Source of the DNA: Ambrosia x helenae
Lineage: Eukaryota; Streptophyta; Magnoliopsida; Asterales; Asteraceae
Direction of reading: 5' to 3'
Assembly (NCBI GenBank): GCA_030844895.1
Contig: CM061224.1
Location: forward strand, 24,819,992 to 24,883,991
DNA length: 64,000 nt
Shown here: piece by piece, positions 21,796 to 33,140 of the stretch
How the letters are laid out: each line of letters opens with the position of its first letter
How positions within the stretch are numbered: the first letter of the stretch is position 1
The notes under the pieces: generated by a model
What the model was told of the DNA's origin: nothing
What the model saw: only the letters and a program-made list of their open reading frames with translations
Database searches by the model: none
Made by a program: the position numbers and the translations under genes

Positions 21796-24700
21796 AAAAA
21801 ATGTTGGCGGATCAACCCAATCTGATCCAGTTTGACCCACACTAAAATTATTCATTTTGACCCGTTACCTTGCTTGATCTGCCCGTCATGCCCAGCTCAT
21901 AATTGGTGAATTCATAGGTTCAGGAACCTCTCTATTTTTGTCTTTTGTCATGACTTTTGTCTGTACTTCTCATTGCACTTGCTAGGAATGGGTAACCGAT
22001 TCTCCGTTTGTAATATCTCCGAGGATAACTTTTGAAGTTAGTGTGCGGTTGCTTGGTGGTCTAATGGCCTTGGTTACACAATCGCATCTATCTTGAAAAG
22101 AAGTAGCCATGTATTTTCTGATGACCGAGTGTGTGTGAAAATAGACTGGCTAGAACAAATTAGTCGACATTATGTTCAGGTACCCAAATTTTTTTTATTC
22201 ATTTACTTTTTTTTTTAATTTTTTAATTTTAAATATATTCATGATTGTATTCCAATTACATTTCTAATAAAAAGGTGCAAGGAAGAGATCGCGTAAGCGT
22301 AAGATGTGTTGCTGAGCAGTTGGGTTTGGAAGGTTCATATGTTCCACGCACGTATGTTGAGTTAATGCAACTTGAAAAGCTAGTAAACGAGATCACGGTA
22401 TGATATAAATTAATAAATTCAGAAAAATTGTATTTTTTATTTTGATGCTAGATAAACATTACCATGAGATTCTGTAGGTACTCCCGGATGAATTGAAAAA
22501 TAAGCTAAGCATAGACGACGAAATGCTGTCAAGTCCCAAAGAAACGTTCTCCCTCGCTGCAAGAAATAACATCTTGAAGAGGTGGTATATTGTGCGGGCG
22601 CGCATAATTGTAACTTGCAATAGTTTGATATCTAAATGTGTCTGAGATGGTTGTTGTACTTGTACAGCCGAATGTCACATTCATATTCAACCGCAAGGGA
22701 TAATAATCTGGCCTCCAATCCTAGATACGCAATCAACAGTCCAAGGTTTGATGACAAGACAACAGAGTCAGCAGACACAATGGCGATCCAGGTAAGCATC
22801 TGTAAGTGGCATTTTCTGTAATATGTCGTAAGATTTGTAAAGGTCAAATTTGTTTGACTATGGTGTTTCGTCTTCTGTTAAAGGGAGCAATCAGCCATCT
22901 CTCTGAACAGATTTTTACCTTAAATGATCGTATGGATGAATTCACGTCTCGTATTGATGCTCAAAGCTCACAACTCTCAAGAACATTTTCGGGTAACCAA
23001 CAAAACGTGTCATCCAATGATTTAACATCAAAGTTCACCTCAAATTTGAGCAATGGTTCATTAAACGGGTCAAAAGTGCACCATTCAAGTTCATCAACTC
23101 AATTAGTAAAGGATTCTCCCCTCATTGAAGAGGTACGTACGATAATTTCACTTCTGTTTTTGTTTATATTTGTCTAATCATTTTATGTGAGTCAATTTCG
23201 ACCCGTTTACTTAAAAGTGATTGGAGTTATTTACTGCTAACGTAATCCCCACAAGTTAAATGAGTACTGATTTAACACGTTTGTTAAAAAAATGAAATTG
23301 ACTTGTATAAAATGTCATACAATATCACTTTTGTAGTATGTATTATGTTTTTGGTCGTCCGTGGTAATTATACCATATGAAAACGTAAAAAAATAACAAC
23401 TATATAGGATGAGAAATAAATAGACAGGGACTAAAGAGTACCGTAATTACGAACTTGGTTTAAAATAGCGCGCCTGAGGTGCGAGGCGCTAGGAAAAGCG
23501 CTTTTTTGGCCTGAGGCGCTCAACTTCAAGGCGCCTAAGGCGCCGCCTCAGTCAAAATTAGGGTTTTTTTTTGGGCCAAAAGTCAAAATCATGGTTTTTT
23601 TTTTTAAAGATTTTTAAGTGTGTTTCGGCTTCAATGTATGTTTAATGAAGTGTTTAAGTGTGTTTTATAGTTATGTTATTGTGTTTCGGATTGATTAACA
23701 AGTAGAATATGTAGTATTGGTTTGTATAATTTTTTTTACTCTTTTTTACCTTGGGCACCTCACATACGTGAAGCTCTCGCCTCGCGCTTTAAGCCCACGC
23801 CTCGGATTTTGGAACCAAAACGCCTTGGAGCGCCTCACGCTTTTTTAAACCAAGGTTACAAATTGGTCACCTCATGCTATTTTATGATATTTACCCTTAA
23901 ACAAAGTAGCTCATTAGTTCTTATTATATCTAATGCATAGTTATTTGTAAAATTAAAAGAGGTGGACAAAATAGTGTTAGCGGGTCAATCCAACACAACC
24001 TGGCATGTTTAGGCTTGTGTTAATGTTTTGACCCGAACATGCTTTGACCAAGTTTGAACATAGCCGAATAGGGGTGTAAACAAGCCGAGCCGAGCCGAAC
24101 CGAACCCGAGGTCGTCTATGTTCGAGTTCGCCTTTTTTAAGTTAAGAGAGCTCGAGCGCACCTTCTTCTGAGCTTTGTCTAAGGCTCAAGTTCGGCCCGC
24201 GCGCAATTTTTCAAGCCTGATATCGCTCGGCGCTTTCTTTGTTTTTTTTTCTTTTTTCTTAAAACATTAAAGAATATGTATATTACACGCCCTGTTTTTT
24301 TTAATAAAAAAATTTGTTAACATGTAACTAAGGATTTTCATGGTTTCCTCAACTCAAGTGGATTTTTCTTTATATAGATAATAGATTATTATATCAATAT
24401 AAACTATAGCCTTGCAAGCCTAGTCATGATCGGTATATTAAGCTTAGGCTCGAGCTTTGTTATTAAATATGCTCCGATGTAGGCTCAAGCGTGTTTAAGC
24501 TCGACTCGATTCAAGCTATAAGCAAGCACGAGCATATCAGCTCGTTCACATCTATATTACCCGCCTGTTTTGTCCTTTTAATATCCCTATGATATTGGAA
24601 TCCTGCTTAATGCATCAGGCTAATTTATTTACAAAAATATAACAGATAACCGGAATTGCCCAAAGCCAAAGGAAAATCATGCATCAGTTAGACAACATCA

Positions 24701-24865
24701 GCAAGCATCTTTATGATGAAATTGTAGAAAGATCACGTCAAGAACGAAGAATCAAGAAAAAACAATGGACCCAAAGTTGACCCAGTTGCAGCATCCATAA
24801 TATTAGCAGTGGCCATTGGTGGTCTTGGAGTCTTCTTGTTTAAGGGGGCTGCACCCAGAAATTGA
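19703..24865 (+). CDS. TTM1/TTM2-like protein: uridine-kinase-type P-loop plus CYTH domain (three frame breaks)
   Basis: Coding exons by GT-AG junctions are 19703-20039, 20134-20248, 20561-20757, 21114-21227, 21309-21482, 21986-22179, 22275-22397, 22478-22581, 22668-22791, 22884-23132 and 24646-24865. The first exon has the Walker A motif GPSGAGKT, and the kinase-like half continues through VIIEGIYALSEKLRP. The CYTH/TTM half starts near FNPFTGFQSPTYILK and TYDIYLLPPGEDPE. A coiled-coil region (ISHLSEQIFTLNDRMDEF) precedes a C-terminal membrane anchor (IILAVAIGGLGVFLF). Arabidopsis relatives are tail-anchored pyrophosphatases linked to immunity and senescence. Three single-base indels at short homopolymers break the frame: about 20731-20734 (extra A), 22072-22073 (missing G) and 24757-24762 (extra A, which removes the anchor). 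It is either a pseudogene or has sequence errors; family identity is firm. Confidence 0.85.
20292..20482. mobile_element. hAT-type MITE in intron 2 of the TTM-like gene
   Basis: The ends CAGGGGCGTC and GGTGCCTCTG form an imperfect hAT-type inverted repeat. They are flanked by an exact 8-bp duplication CAAATATT at 20284-20291 and 20483-20490. It is 191 bp long, has no coding capacity and lies between the splice sites. Confidence 0.85.
21762..21800 (+). repeat. Poly-C / poly-A homopolymer pair in intron 5
   Basis: A run of about 24 C is followed directly by about 17 A. Lengths in such runs are unreliable in any assembly. Confidence 0.8.
23454..23854. mobile_element. hAT-like MITE in intron 10
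   Basis: The termini CTTGGTTTAAAATAGCGCG and CGCTTTTTTAAACCAAG are inverted repeats, with further GGCGC-rich inverted words inside. Flanks ATTACGAA and GTTACAAA match at 6 of 8 bases, a decayed 8-bp duplication. Confidence 0.65.
24069..24556. mobile_element. Second hAT-like element in intron 10
   Basis: The left end is TAGGGGTGTAAACAAGCCGAG and the right end GAGCTCGTTCACATCTATA-like (inverted relative TATAGATGTGAACGAGC). The interior is rich in CTCGAGC/GCTCGAG words typical of a common plant hAT family. No clean target duplication was seen. Confidence 0.5.
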
Positions 24866-25270
24866 ATTTTGTTTTCTTATTTTATCTTACAGCGAAAACA
24901 AGTATTTTCCGCCAATTTTCTTTCTAGTTTTCCTGCAATTAACACCCTTCTAACCGAGAAGATAAACAGTTTACAGGTTCATTTGAGTTTTAGTAAAGAA
25001 GGGTGCGGTTTTATGTTCATTTGATGTGGCTTCATCGTTTTTCGATAAGTGCTGATTATCTCATCTTAAAGAGGCTAACCAGGCTCGATTTGGTCGTAGT
25101 TTTTATGGCTACCGGTTGTATGTTCTTTTTTTCATTAAAGTCAGTTGAGTTTGGAATCATAGTGTTTATATCACAAGCTGCTATGGTTCAATTTAGTTAC
25201 TGTTTTTAGAGTAACTTGGTATATGTGGTTTACAGGTTTTGGAGCTATGTACACATAAGTAAAAAGTAGA
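24866..25270 (+). other. Probable 3' untranslated region of the TTM-like gene
   Basis: T-rich sequence follows the restored stop codon at 24863-24865. The short frame at 25003-25209 is hydrophobic by composition only and is not called as a gene. Confidence 0.4.
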
Positions 25271-25283
25271 GGGAATTTATAAA

Positions 25284-25412
25284 AGGGTGATGTTATTGGG
25301 ACACACCAAATTAATATTGGTACACTCATCCTCTCTATCTCTCTATGTATGAATATTATATATGGATTATGGAGAGAGATAGAGGATGGGTGTCCCTAAA
25401 TTTTTTTTCACT
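25284..25412. repeat. Small inverted-repeat element
   Basis: TGGGACACACC and TACACTCATCCTCTCTATCTC on the left mirror GAGATAGAGGATGGGTGTCCC on the right. It is a hairpin of about 130 bp, probably a MITE. The left flank AAAAGGGTGATGTTATT is shared with the end of the MULE at 50692. Confidence 0.5.
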
Positions 25413-26655
25413 AGCAAGTGATTTATATACAATCACGGTCGGTCCAAACCATTAATGGTTTTGGTTTTTAACGCTAAACCAGGGGTGATTTGGTCATTTT
25501 CTATTTCTCTCCCCCACGTAAGTCCTTGAATCGTCTCCACCCTCATTAGACGCAAATTGAAAACCCTAGACCGAACGAACATCAAAATCAAGAAGAATGG
25601 TGTCGTATTTGTGGGTGTTACGACATGTAGAAGCCAATTTCAAACTTGGACGTGATTACGTCCAAACACTCCCACGCCACTTAGTGAGAAAGAGGGAGCC
25701 AACTGGAGAGGATCCTGGCCACTGGTAAGCGGTATGACACACGAGTAACGACAGAATGACCACTAGTAGCATCCATCCCTAAATCGATTCCCTTTTGCTC
25801 GGTTTCAAATTTGGCAATTAGATCTAACATGTCTCCAGTGATATGATTGGCCGCTGACATGCTTCGGCAGCGGTGTTAGGTGGTGGTTTTGTGGTAGTAA
25901 ATCAAGCTATGGTGGCTAAGGGGGGAGCTGGTCAGATCTGTACTCCTAGTGGTTAGATCCGTGAGAGGAAGTACTAACTCCCACAAATAAAGGAATAACT
26001 GGTTAGATCTGTACTCGTGATGTGCTTTTTTATTATGGTGGTGATGGTAGGGGTAGTGGTGGTTGAATTATGGTATGGTGGTGGTTTTGTTGACAACGAT
26101 GGAGTGCTAGTGGTAGCGATCTGATGTGGTGGTGGCATGGTGGTGGTGAGTGGCGACGGACGTTGGTGGTTTTATGTTTAACTGAGTTAGTGGTTTGGAT
26201 TAAGTGTAATGAAATGATAACCACTAAAATTCTTAGTGAAAAAAACTATGTAAAAACCTATGGTTAAAAGGATGTATCAATTTGGAATAGAAATAAAACA
26301 AAATAAATAAATATACAATTTTAAAGTTTTGAGTCACATATGATTAAAGGGTCATAGCATTGATTGTTAATAAACCCGGTGCTTGCAAGACTCTGTTATA
26401 TGCGTGACATACGAACATACCATCATTATACAAAGAATAACACGAAAGCATACGGAAACTTAGCCACAATCTTTTACACCAATGGGGAGAATACAGACAC
26501 ATGCACAATGACATTGCCCAACAGAAACCAACAACTGTAAAACTAAGCAATACGAACAATCAAAATCAACAATCATCTTAACCATCTAAGGATTCTCATA
26601 AATTAAAATAGTCGGCTTATAGCCATCACAGATATTATCAAATCCAATATAAACG
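25413..26655. other. Intergenic, GGT-rich, no gene supported
   Basis: The stretch 25860-26170 is full of GGTGGT words, giving Pro/His-rich frames on the minus strand that reflect composition. A frame with ATG at 25597 (MVSYLWVLRH) is short and unsupported. Confidence 0.45.
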
Positions 26656-26660
26656 TCAAG

Positions 26661-29380
26661 TGTAACACCCAACCGATGGCGGAAACATCGAGGTGTCACG
26701 TAGTGACGATTGTTCAATAGCTCATGGACTAAAGTGTAAATTTGAATACATTGATTAAATAATTTATTACATTGAAATGAAATTACAGGATACAATAATT
26801 CTAAAGTGACAAGTCTAACTAAGATACAATGTAGACAAGACTGAAATATAAAATCCAAAAGTCTAAAAGAAGCGTCTCAAAACAACCTGAAACATGTACA
26901 AAATATTTTGGTCAATACAAAAATTGTATTGGTGAGCATACCCTGTTTAAATAAATATAGTAGAAAAGTGTTTAGCAATTCATGTGTCGTATACTGTTTG
27001 CAATTATGTAATAAGTGGTATCCGGGTCAAATCAACCCTAAGAGAAGAAAGCAGATATATATAGTATGCGCTAGTAGTAATGTAATACATAGCAATGACG
27101 AGGACTCTCAACAGAGTCACAGGGGTATAAACCATAGTACTATTCATTGAAATGCCAGGCCGCAACGGTTAATGATTTGACAGGTCATAGATACACAAAA
27201 TAACACACATGAGAATTGCATTTAGTAACATGAAATAGAAAATTGATAGTAAGTACATGAGTCACCCCAAAATAGTAAAACAGTAAAAAGGGGAAAGATA
27301 TACTCACAGTTTGCGAAAGCGAGCAAAATCCAACTTAAGCGATCGTGAGCTAAGTAATGGGAATTCCGAGGAATTCAACCTATAATGTGTAAGAATACTA
27401 ATAAGGAAGTGTCTAAAAAGTCTAAGGTATCTAGGTTCTAAGGCATTAGGGTTTGCTAAGTCGATTTGGGAAGTTAGAGTTTTTATGATAAGTCGCGTTA
27501 ATGTAAAAGTTGTATATCTCAAATAATATATGAAAGGTTGTAAATGTGGTTTAAATAATATAATTATTATCTATTGATTATTTAGATAAAAATATGTTTG
27601 AATAATTAGGACAAAATAATTTTAGTTAATTACCTTAACTAATTATTGTCAATAAACACAATAGTCATAAATATTTAATTAAATAATTATGAGTTACACT
27701 ATGATCCAACCAATAGTAGTTAAGATTTTCAAACATAGTAATATTTCTATTTTATAAGAAAAATATTTATAAAATAAACGTTTAAATTGTATAAATAAAT
27801 AAATGTTTTATTATGTCTAATTAAACGTAAATAAGACTAATAATACCATACATGATCCAAAAATACTAATTTTATAGAAAATGGATGATTTCTGATGTAA
27901 ACAAATTAGAATAATTTTCCCATAATTTATATAAACTTATTTATTTTTAAAACTGATTTAATAAGATTAAATCATGTTTAAATGATTAAAAATAGGAAAA
28001 TTAATAAAAATAAATGTTTTCTGAACCAAATATTTTTATTTTAGTTCATATTGATTAGAAATAGTTTCACAAAAATTTTGAGATTAAAATCATTAAAAAT
28101 GAATTTTTAATCAATTAAATATGATTAAAACAATTTAAATTAATAAAATCATGAAATATATATTTTTCAGAAAACTAAAAATATGACAATTTTCTATGAG
28201 GTATCAAGAAGCTACACCTAAATTTTTATGATTTTTGAAGCAAAAAGGAATTAGTTATGAATATTATAAGTTTATAGCATATATGTATATATATTATTAA
28301 TGAGTAAATAAGAAATAATGAAAATAAGAAGAAAATGAAGCAAAACAAAAAAACTTGGCTGCTGAAAGTCTCGAACCTGTGTGGGTTCTAGACACAAGTA
28401 GAGACACAACCACTAGGATACTTGATACACGTGTTGAAATATTTAGTTTCTAATAATATTTGAACACTATATCAATGGTCATCTTCTTCCCCAAATCAAC
28501 AAGAACCCTAACCCTAACCCTTAATTACAATAACCCAATACACACATGATTGATCATCTGTAATAAGGGGCTTTTGATCCTAGGACTATTCTAAGTAAAA
28601 TGGCATGATAAACAAGAACTTACAACAACGATTGATGCTCGAAAAGAAGAAAAAACGGCCGAACACTATGTGGCCGATTTCCTATGCTTCAGACGCGTTT
28701 AGGCAACGATTTTTCGTGGGTTTGTAATGATATACAGTGCAGCAACGTAAATCTATGTTCAATTTATATTATTATGCGACGAAACTGATGGCTTTATGAC
28801 GAGGTCGACGGTTACAAGTAATGTTTGTTAAATACACGATTAACCACGTTTAATGTCTGATTAAGAAGCTTGAAACTGTTAAGAATTGATGGAGAAGCGT
28901 TATGGAGTTAAAACGGACGGTTAAAAACCTTTTAAAACCCGTATTGGATGTCGCCGGAAATGGAGTCGCCGGTCGGAAAATGGCCGGCCGGAAAAACGTG
29001 AAGGAGGGGAAAGGACAATTCAGATTTGATATTTTGGGTATTTGGCAAGATTGGTCCCTAGACTTTAACTAGGTTAGTTTATTACCTAACTAAGTTAATA
29101 TCTCCTTTATAAAAGTTAACAATACTAACTAAGTTTTAATTTTAAACCAAAACCTAACTTTTAAAACTTAATTTTTTTTTTTAAAATCTATTCCGAATAA
29201 CGTTTCAACACTCGCATTTGATTAAAACGAGGTACGATCTAATATAAGTACAATTGATAAATTTTTAATTCGCTCTAAAACTAAATTTGAAATTTGACGA
29301 AACTTACAGGGACTGTGATGGAAATATCTGAAGGACTATTATTGTTAATTAGATGAAAGACGAGGGTGACGGATGTCACA
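26661..29380. mobile_element. Solo LTR, 2.7 kb, with exact TSD
   Basis: The sequence starts TGTAACACCCAACCGATGGC and ends GTGACGGATGTCACA. The 5-bp target duplication TCAAG lies exactly at 26656-26660 and 29381-29385. No internal gene is present, so this is an LTR left by LTR-LTR recombination of a large element, probably Ty3/gypsy by LTR length and style. On the minus strand it contains a tRNA-like pair: CCTAGTGGTTG near 28415 and AGGTTCGAGAC near 28370. A truncated relative lies inverted at 48180-48528 and another fragment near 35200-36100. Confidence 0.85.
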
Positions 29381-29385
29381 TCAAG

Positions 29386-30600
29386 CTAAAAAAAGAAATT
29401 TATCAGCTAATGAAGCCGAGGACACAATCCAGATCATAGTATTTGCGAAGCCCAAAGCGCATTACAATGCATCATAAATGGTATTCAAATCATTTAAGGC
29501 TCAACAGCCCATATATCATTTAGCCATTTGAAGATCACCATATACAATTACCTAAGAACAAACATGTTTCTTATTCTTATTGTGAATCCATTTCATGTCA
29601 TTAAAACTACTTTTGCTTAATGTCAGAGCACGACTATGAATGAGTTACAAATGAAAAAGAGAACCAAGCATGCAGAAGCCAAAATCCATTAAAACCTATA
29701 TACAAAACAATGAAGGCCATGGCCACTTGAAGAAGCAAAAAGTAAGGACATAGGATTTGTTCTTGAGTTGAGCAAAACGTTGTGAGATAACCTGCTCAAC
29801 TGAGACTGCTAGGAGTTGTGAGCTAATAGAGGGGCGCCACCGCCGGTGGTCGTTCGTTCTGGCGAAGGGAGCCTTAGCAGCGACGGTCATCAATATCTGA
29901 TCAAAACCCACGACCATCACCTTTAGTTTACCGTCCATTGCCAACTTCTTTACAACTTCAACAACCATCTCCGCCACTAAATCATCGTCGGAGCCGTCGT
30001 CGATCTGGTCACAGAAGCTAACACCATCTTTACCGTTGCCGCTAAAACCTTGACGAAACCTAGAGTTACGAACAATAAAAGTTTCAACTTAGCCTTGCAC
30101 CATAGAACGAAGGTGGGCAACCAAGTAAAAAAAAAACATATAAGCATTATTCATACCTGGTTCAAATCAGGAGAAAGTAAAAAGATATAAATCATAGGAA
30201 TCAAACAAACAAAGCCATCACCGGTGAGGAAAGACGTCGAATACCGTAAACCCTACCATCATATCAAATGAAATCGAACCAAGAACGCCGGTAACGACAA
30301 CTGCCGTAGTCATCCTCACTTTGCATCACTTTCTCTTCTAAGATTTCAACTCTAATCTCTCAGTTACTCTTTGTATGTATTTGTGTTTGTCAGGGAAAGA
30401 GGAAATAAAATTAGGGGAGAAGAAAGTGATCACAACAACAATCACTATATCCCCGAGAAATACCCTTGATAAATCCGTAAATTACCGAATTGCCATGACA
30501 TGGACATATTGCTACAGCATTTTGCTCTCACAAAGAATTTTGCCAATTGTATTCTTATATAATATACAATATTATTAGTAGTTTTAATATTAAAGCTAAA
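29386..30600. other. Intergenic; weak minus-strand coding-like patch 29696-30060
   Basis: On the minus strand a frame reads FSGNGKDGVSFCDQIDDG and then AEMVVEVVKKLAMDGKLKVM. Composition is protein-like and GC content is higher than the surroundings, but no family was recognised and no second exon is clear. It may be a captured or dead gene fragment. Confidence 0.3.
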
Positions 30601-30604
30601 TATA

Positions 30605-31275
30605 ATATAATTTTTTTAACGGCAAACAACTTTTATTCATTACCTAAGAAGTATATTACATTGTAAAAACAAGATACTAATACAATGCACGACACCCAAA
30701 AAGTACCCTGTCGCTACTACTATTACAACAAAAAACTTTCTACCCATGTCATAAAAATGACCCATTTCACCCATTGCGCATTGCTTATCATCTCCCTATG
30801 TTGTCACATTACACGCGTGAAAAGCGTTCCTCCAAAAATATCATCAATTGAATACTTTTTTTTTTAATGACCAACAAAACTTTTATTCAAAACGCTAACA
30901 AGATGCTAGCAAAAAACAGTCCGGAACAAGACAGAAGATATCGACAACAAAAGAAAACAAAACCCCAAAACTACCCCATCTTATACGTATCAAATCTACC
31001 CCACGCATCTCACGTCATATCCGATATCTTCCCATGATTTGTAATCCACAAAAAACTCATAATCTTTATCTCTTCCAAAACATTCCGAACCACCTCCGCC
31101 TTTTGGCTATGTTTTTTAAAAATATATTAATTTTTTTTAACATTGACTTTCATTAAAAACGGCAAGCACTCAAAAAATCAAGAGCCGCCAACTAATTACA
31201 CATATACAAAGAATAAGAAGCTCAATCTTTCCAAACTATACAATTAAACTTCGATCTATTTTTAAACCATAAAAA
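30605..31275 (-). repeat. LINE-like 3' tails
   Basis: Three stretches begin with a T run followed by similar words such as AACTTTTATTCA or GACTTTCATTAAAAACGGC (30611, 30860 and 31130). Read on the minus strand they end in poly-A. This is the look of 3' ends of truncated LINE insertions; no RT domain remains. Confidence 0.4.
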
Positions 31276-31283
31276 AGACTTAT

Positions 31284-31496
31284 ATATATATATATATTTG
31301 GAAGGTGTGTTTCAGCGGAGAATCCAAACGACGCACAACCCTTCAACCCCAGTTCGAATTCAGGCAAACGCGGGTGTTGAATTTCTCACCCCTTAGTGCG
31401 AGTGGGGGGACTCGAACCTGAGACCAAGCCCGGGCAAGAACCTCCCTAAATAGTAAACCCTCTCACTTCTAACCAGCTGGGCTAGACATCATTGGC
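31284..31496 (-). mobile_element. tRNA-derived SINE
   Basis: On the minus strand it starts GCCAATGATGTCTAGCCCAG, including an A box TAGCCCAGCTGG, followed by a B box GGTTCGAGTCC about 50 bases later. The 3' end is TA-repeat DNA. AAAGACTT flanks it at 31276-31283 and 31497-31504. The sequence differs from the SINEs at 2.5 and 3.4 kb. Confidence 0.75.
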
Positions 31497-31870
31497 AAAG
31501 ACTTTAATATATTAATTATCATTTAATAATACCTTGTTTTTATACTTTTTCAATATTAAATTATTAAATTATGCAGAAGATGCCGCTAGAAACAAAGGTT
31601 GCAATAACGCAAGTATTGAATGCGTGAGAAGAGACTAGTGAATACACTTTTATATTTTTAAGTAACTTTTTACATAAAATCAAAATGACCTCTATTTTCT
31701 TAAAAGATGCTATTTACACCCTACTCTACAATACATGTTACTCTAGAAACCTACTCATAACATACTCTACTCATCATTAATTACGACATTTATAATCATT
31801 TATTAATTATTACATAACACTAATAACCTCATACTCCTTTATTTATTTTTAAGCATATTATTTAGGAATA

Positions 31871-32241
31871 TTGAATTTTAATACTCCCAACTTTCAGAGT
31901 TTAGCCGGCAATACTCCCAACTACAGAAATGTTTGCCAACACTCCCAACTTTTAAGGTATTTTCTACTGACACTCCCAAACTAACCAAGCTAGTTTGCTG
32001 ACGTGGCCATTATTGCTGACATCGCATGTTGTGGAAGATGATGTGTCATCTTACGTGTCATCCACGCCAGCATATCACGTCAGCAATAATTGTCACGTCA
32101 GCAAATTAACTGAACAAACTAACTGGGTTAGTTTTGAAGTGTCACTGAAAAATACCTTAAAAGTTGGGAGTGCTGGCAAACATTTCTATAGTTGGAAGTA
32201 TTATTAGCCAAACTATGAAAGTTGGGAGTATTAAAATCCAA
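31871..32241. mobile_element. Long-palindrome MITE
   Basis: TTGAATTTTAATACTCCCAA on the left is the inverse of TTGGGAGTATTAAAATCCAA on the right. Inverted similarity continues over most of the 371 bp (CACTCCCAA, TGCTGACGTG and AGCAATAAT words). The flanking dinucleotide is TA on both sides. It could fold into a near full-length hairpin. Confidence 0.75.
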
Positions 32242-32449
32242 TAAACCTATTATTTACTAGAACCTTAGTTTTTAATTAGAACATTAGTTTTTTTAAGCGT
32301 ATAAATACCAATTCATGATTATTTTTTTTTTTTTTGTTATTACGTATGCTAACAATTCATAGGTCTTTTACCTGTTTTGTTAGATTTATCAATGATAAAA
32401 ATATATATTGCTTCGCTCCAACCTATAAAAAAAATTAGAGAAAATTGCT

Positions 32450-32939
32450 CGAATAGTCCTTGTGGTTTGCTCAGATTTCACATGTAGTCTCCAACTTTTG
32501 AAAATTACGAGTATAGTCCCCAACTTTTGACATTTTTTAACTCGGATAGTCCCTGGAGTTAACGGAGGTTAGATTATCCAGTTAAATGAGTGTAAAATTA
32601 GTAAACTACCCTCATTACTAAAAAAGTATAATTAAAAATAATGTGGGCCCACCACTTCTTCTTCCACATTTCATCTTCCTCACTATCACCTCTACAAACA
32701 ACCACCACCACCCATCTTCACTTTCACCACCACCATCACCACCACCACCACTACCACCAACATTCAAACCACCACCCCTTTAGGTCTACTATCATATTAT
32801 CCTTATTTAATAACACTTGCCCAAAACTATTATGCATCAAACTACTTAAGGCCACTTAATCTAAATTCTATATATAATTAAAATCTGTTGAGGCTTATGA
32901 ACAGTCCATACATCTCGAAGTAACAAATGTTAAAAGAAA
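32450..32939. other. MULE-type terminal sequence and CAC-rich tract, no gene seen
   Basis: AAATTGCTCGAATAGTCC and TGTGGTTTGCTCAG near 32445-32475 match the wording of a common plant Mutator-like terminus, but no partner end was found. The stretch 32690-32770 is (CAC)n-like. Confidence 0.4.
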
Positions 32940-33140
32940 TTAAAAAAATAACTTACGTGGAGAATCAAGGCGATTCAAGTTGCTGTCAGATTTCTTAACC
33001 GGTGAGACTACAACTTTAGGTTTATTTTCAACAATTTTAATTTCCGATTCACTAGTTCTGAATCTCCACCCAATTTTGTAAGCTTCAAAAGCGTGTAATA
33101 ATAATGCAGAAAGAAAGAGGAATAGTGGCCAATATCTGGT
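32940..33140 (-). pseudogene. Signal-peptide exon of an unidentified gene, cut by an LTR
   Basis: The minus-strand frame reads TRYWPLFLFLSALLLHAFEA (a hydrophobic signal-peptide-like segment), then about 45 polar residues, with a donor-like CCAC|GTAAGT near 32956. The apparent ATG is made by the first bases of the adjacent LTR (TGTCAT read backwards), so the original start lies on the far side of that insertion or is lost. No family was recognised. Confidence 0.4.

Noticed and set aside
25003..25209. Hydrophobic 68-codon frame after the TTM-like gene
   Set aside because: Lies in T-rich 3' UTR sequence; hydrophobicity follows from composition.
26033..26224. His/Pro-rich minus-strand frame
   Set aside because: Low-complexity GGT repeat; no codon structure or homology.
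28367..28425. A true tRNA gene
   Set aside because: Only A- and B-box-like motifs are present; no cloverleaf with acceptor and anticodon stems could be drawn.
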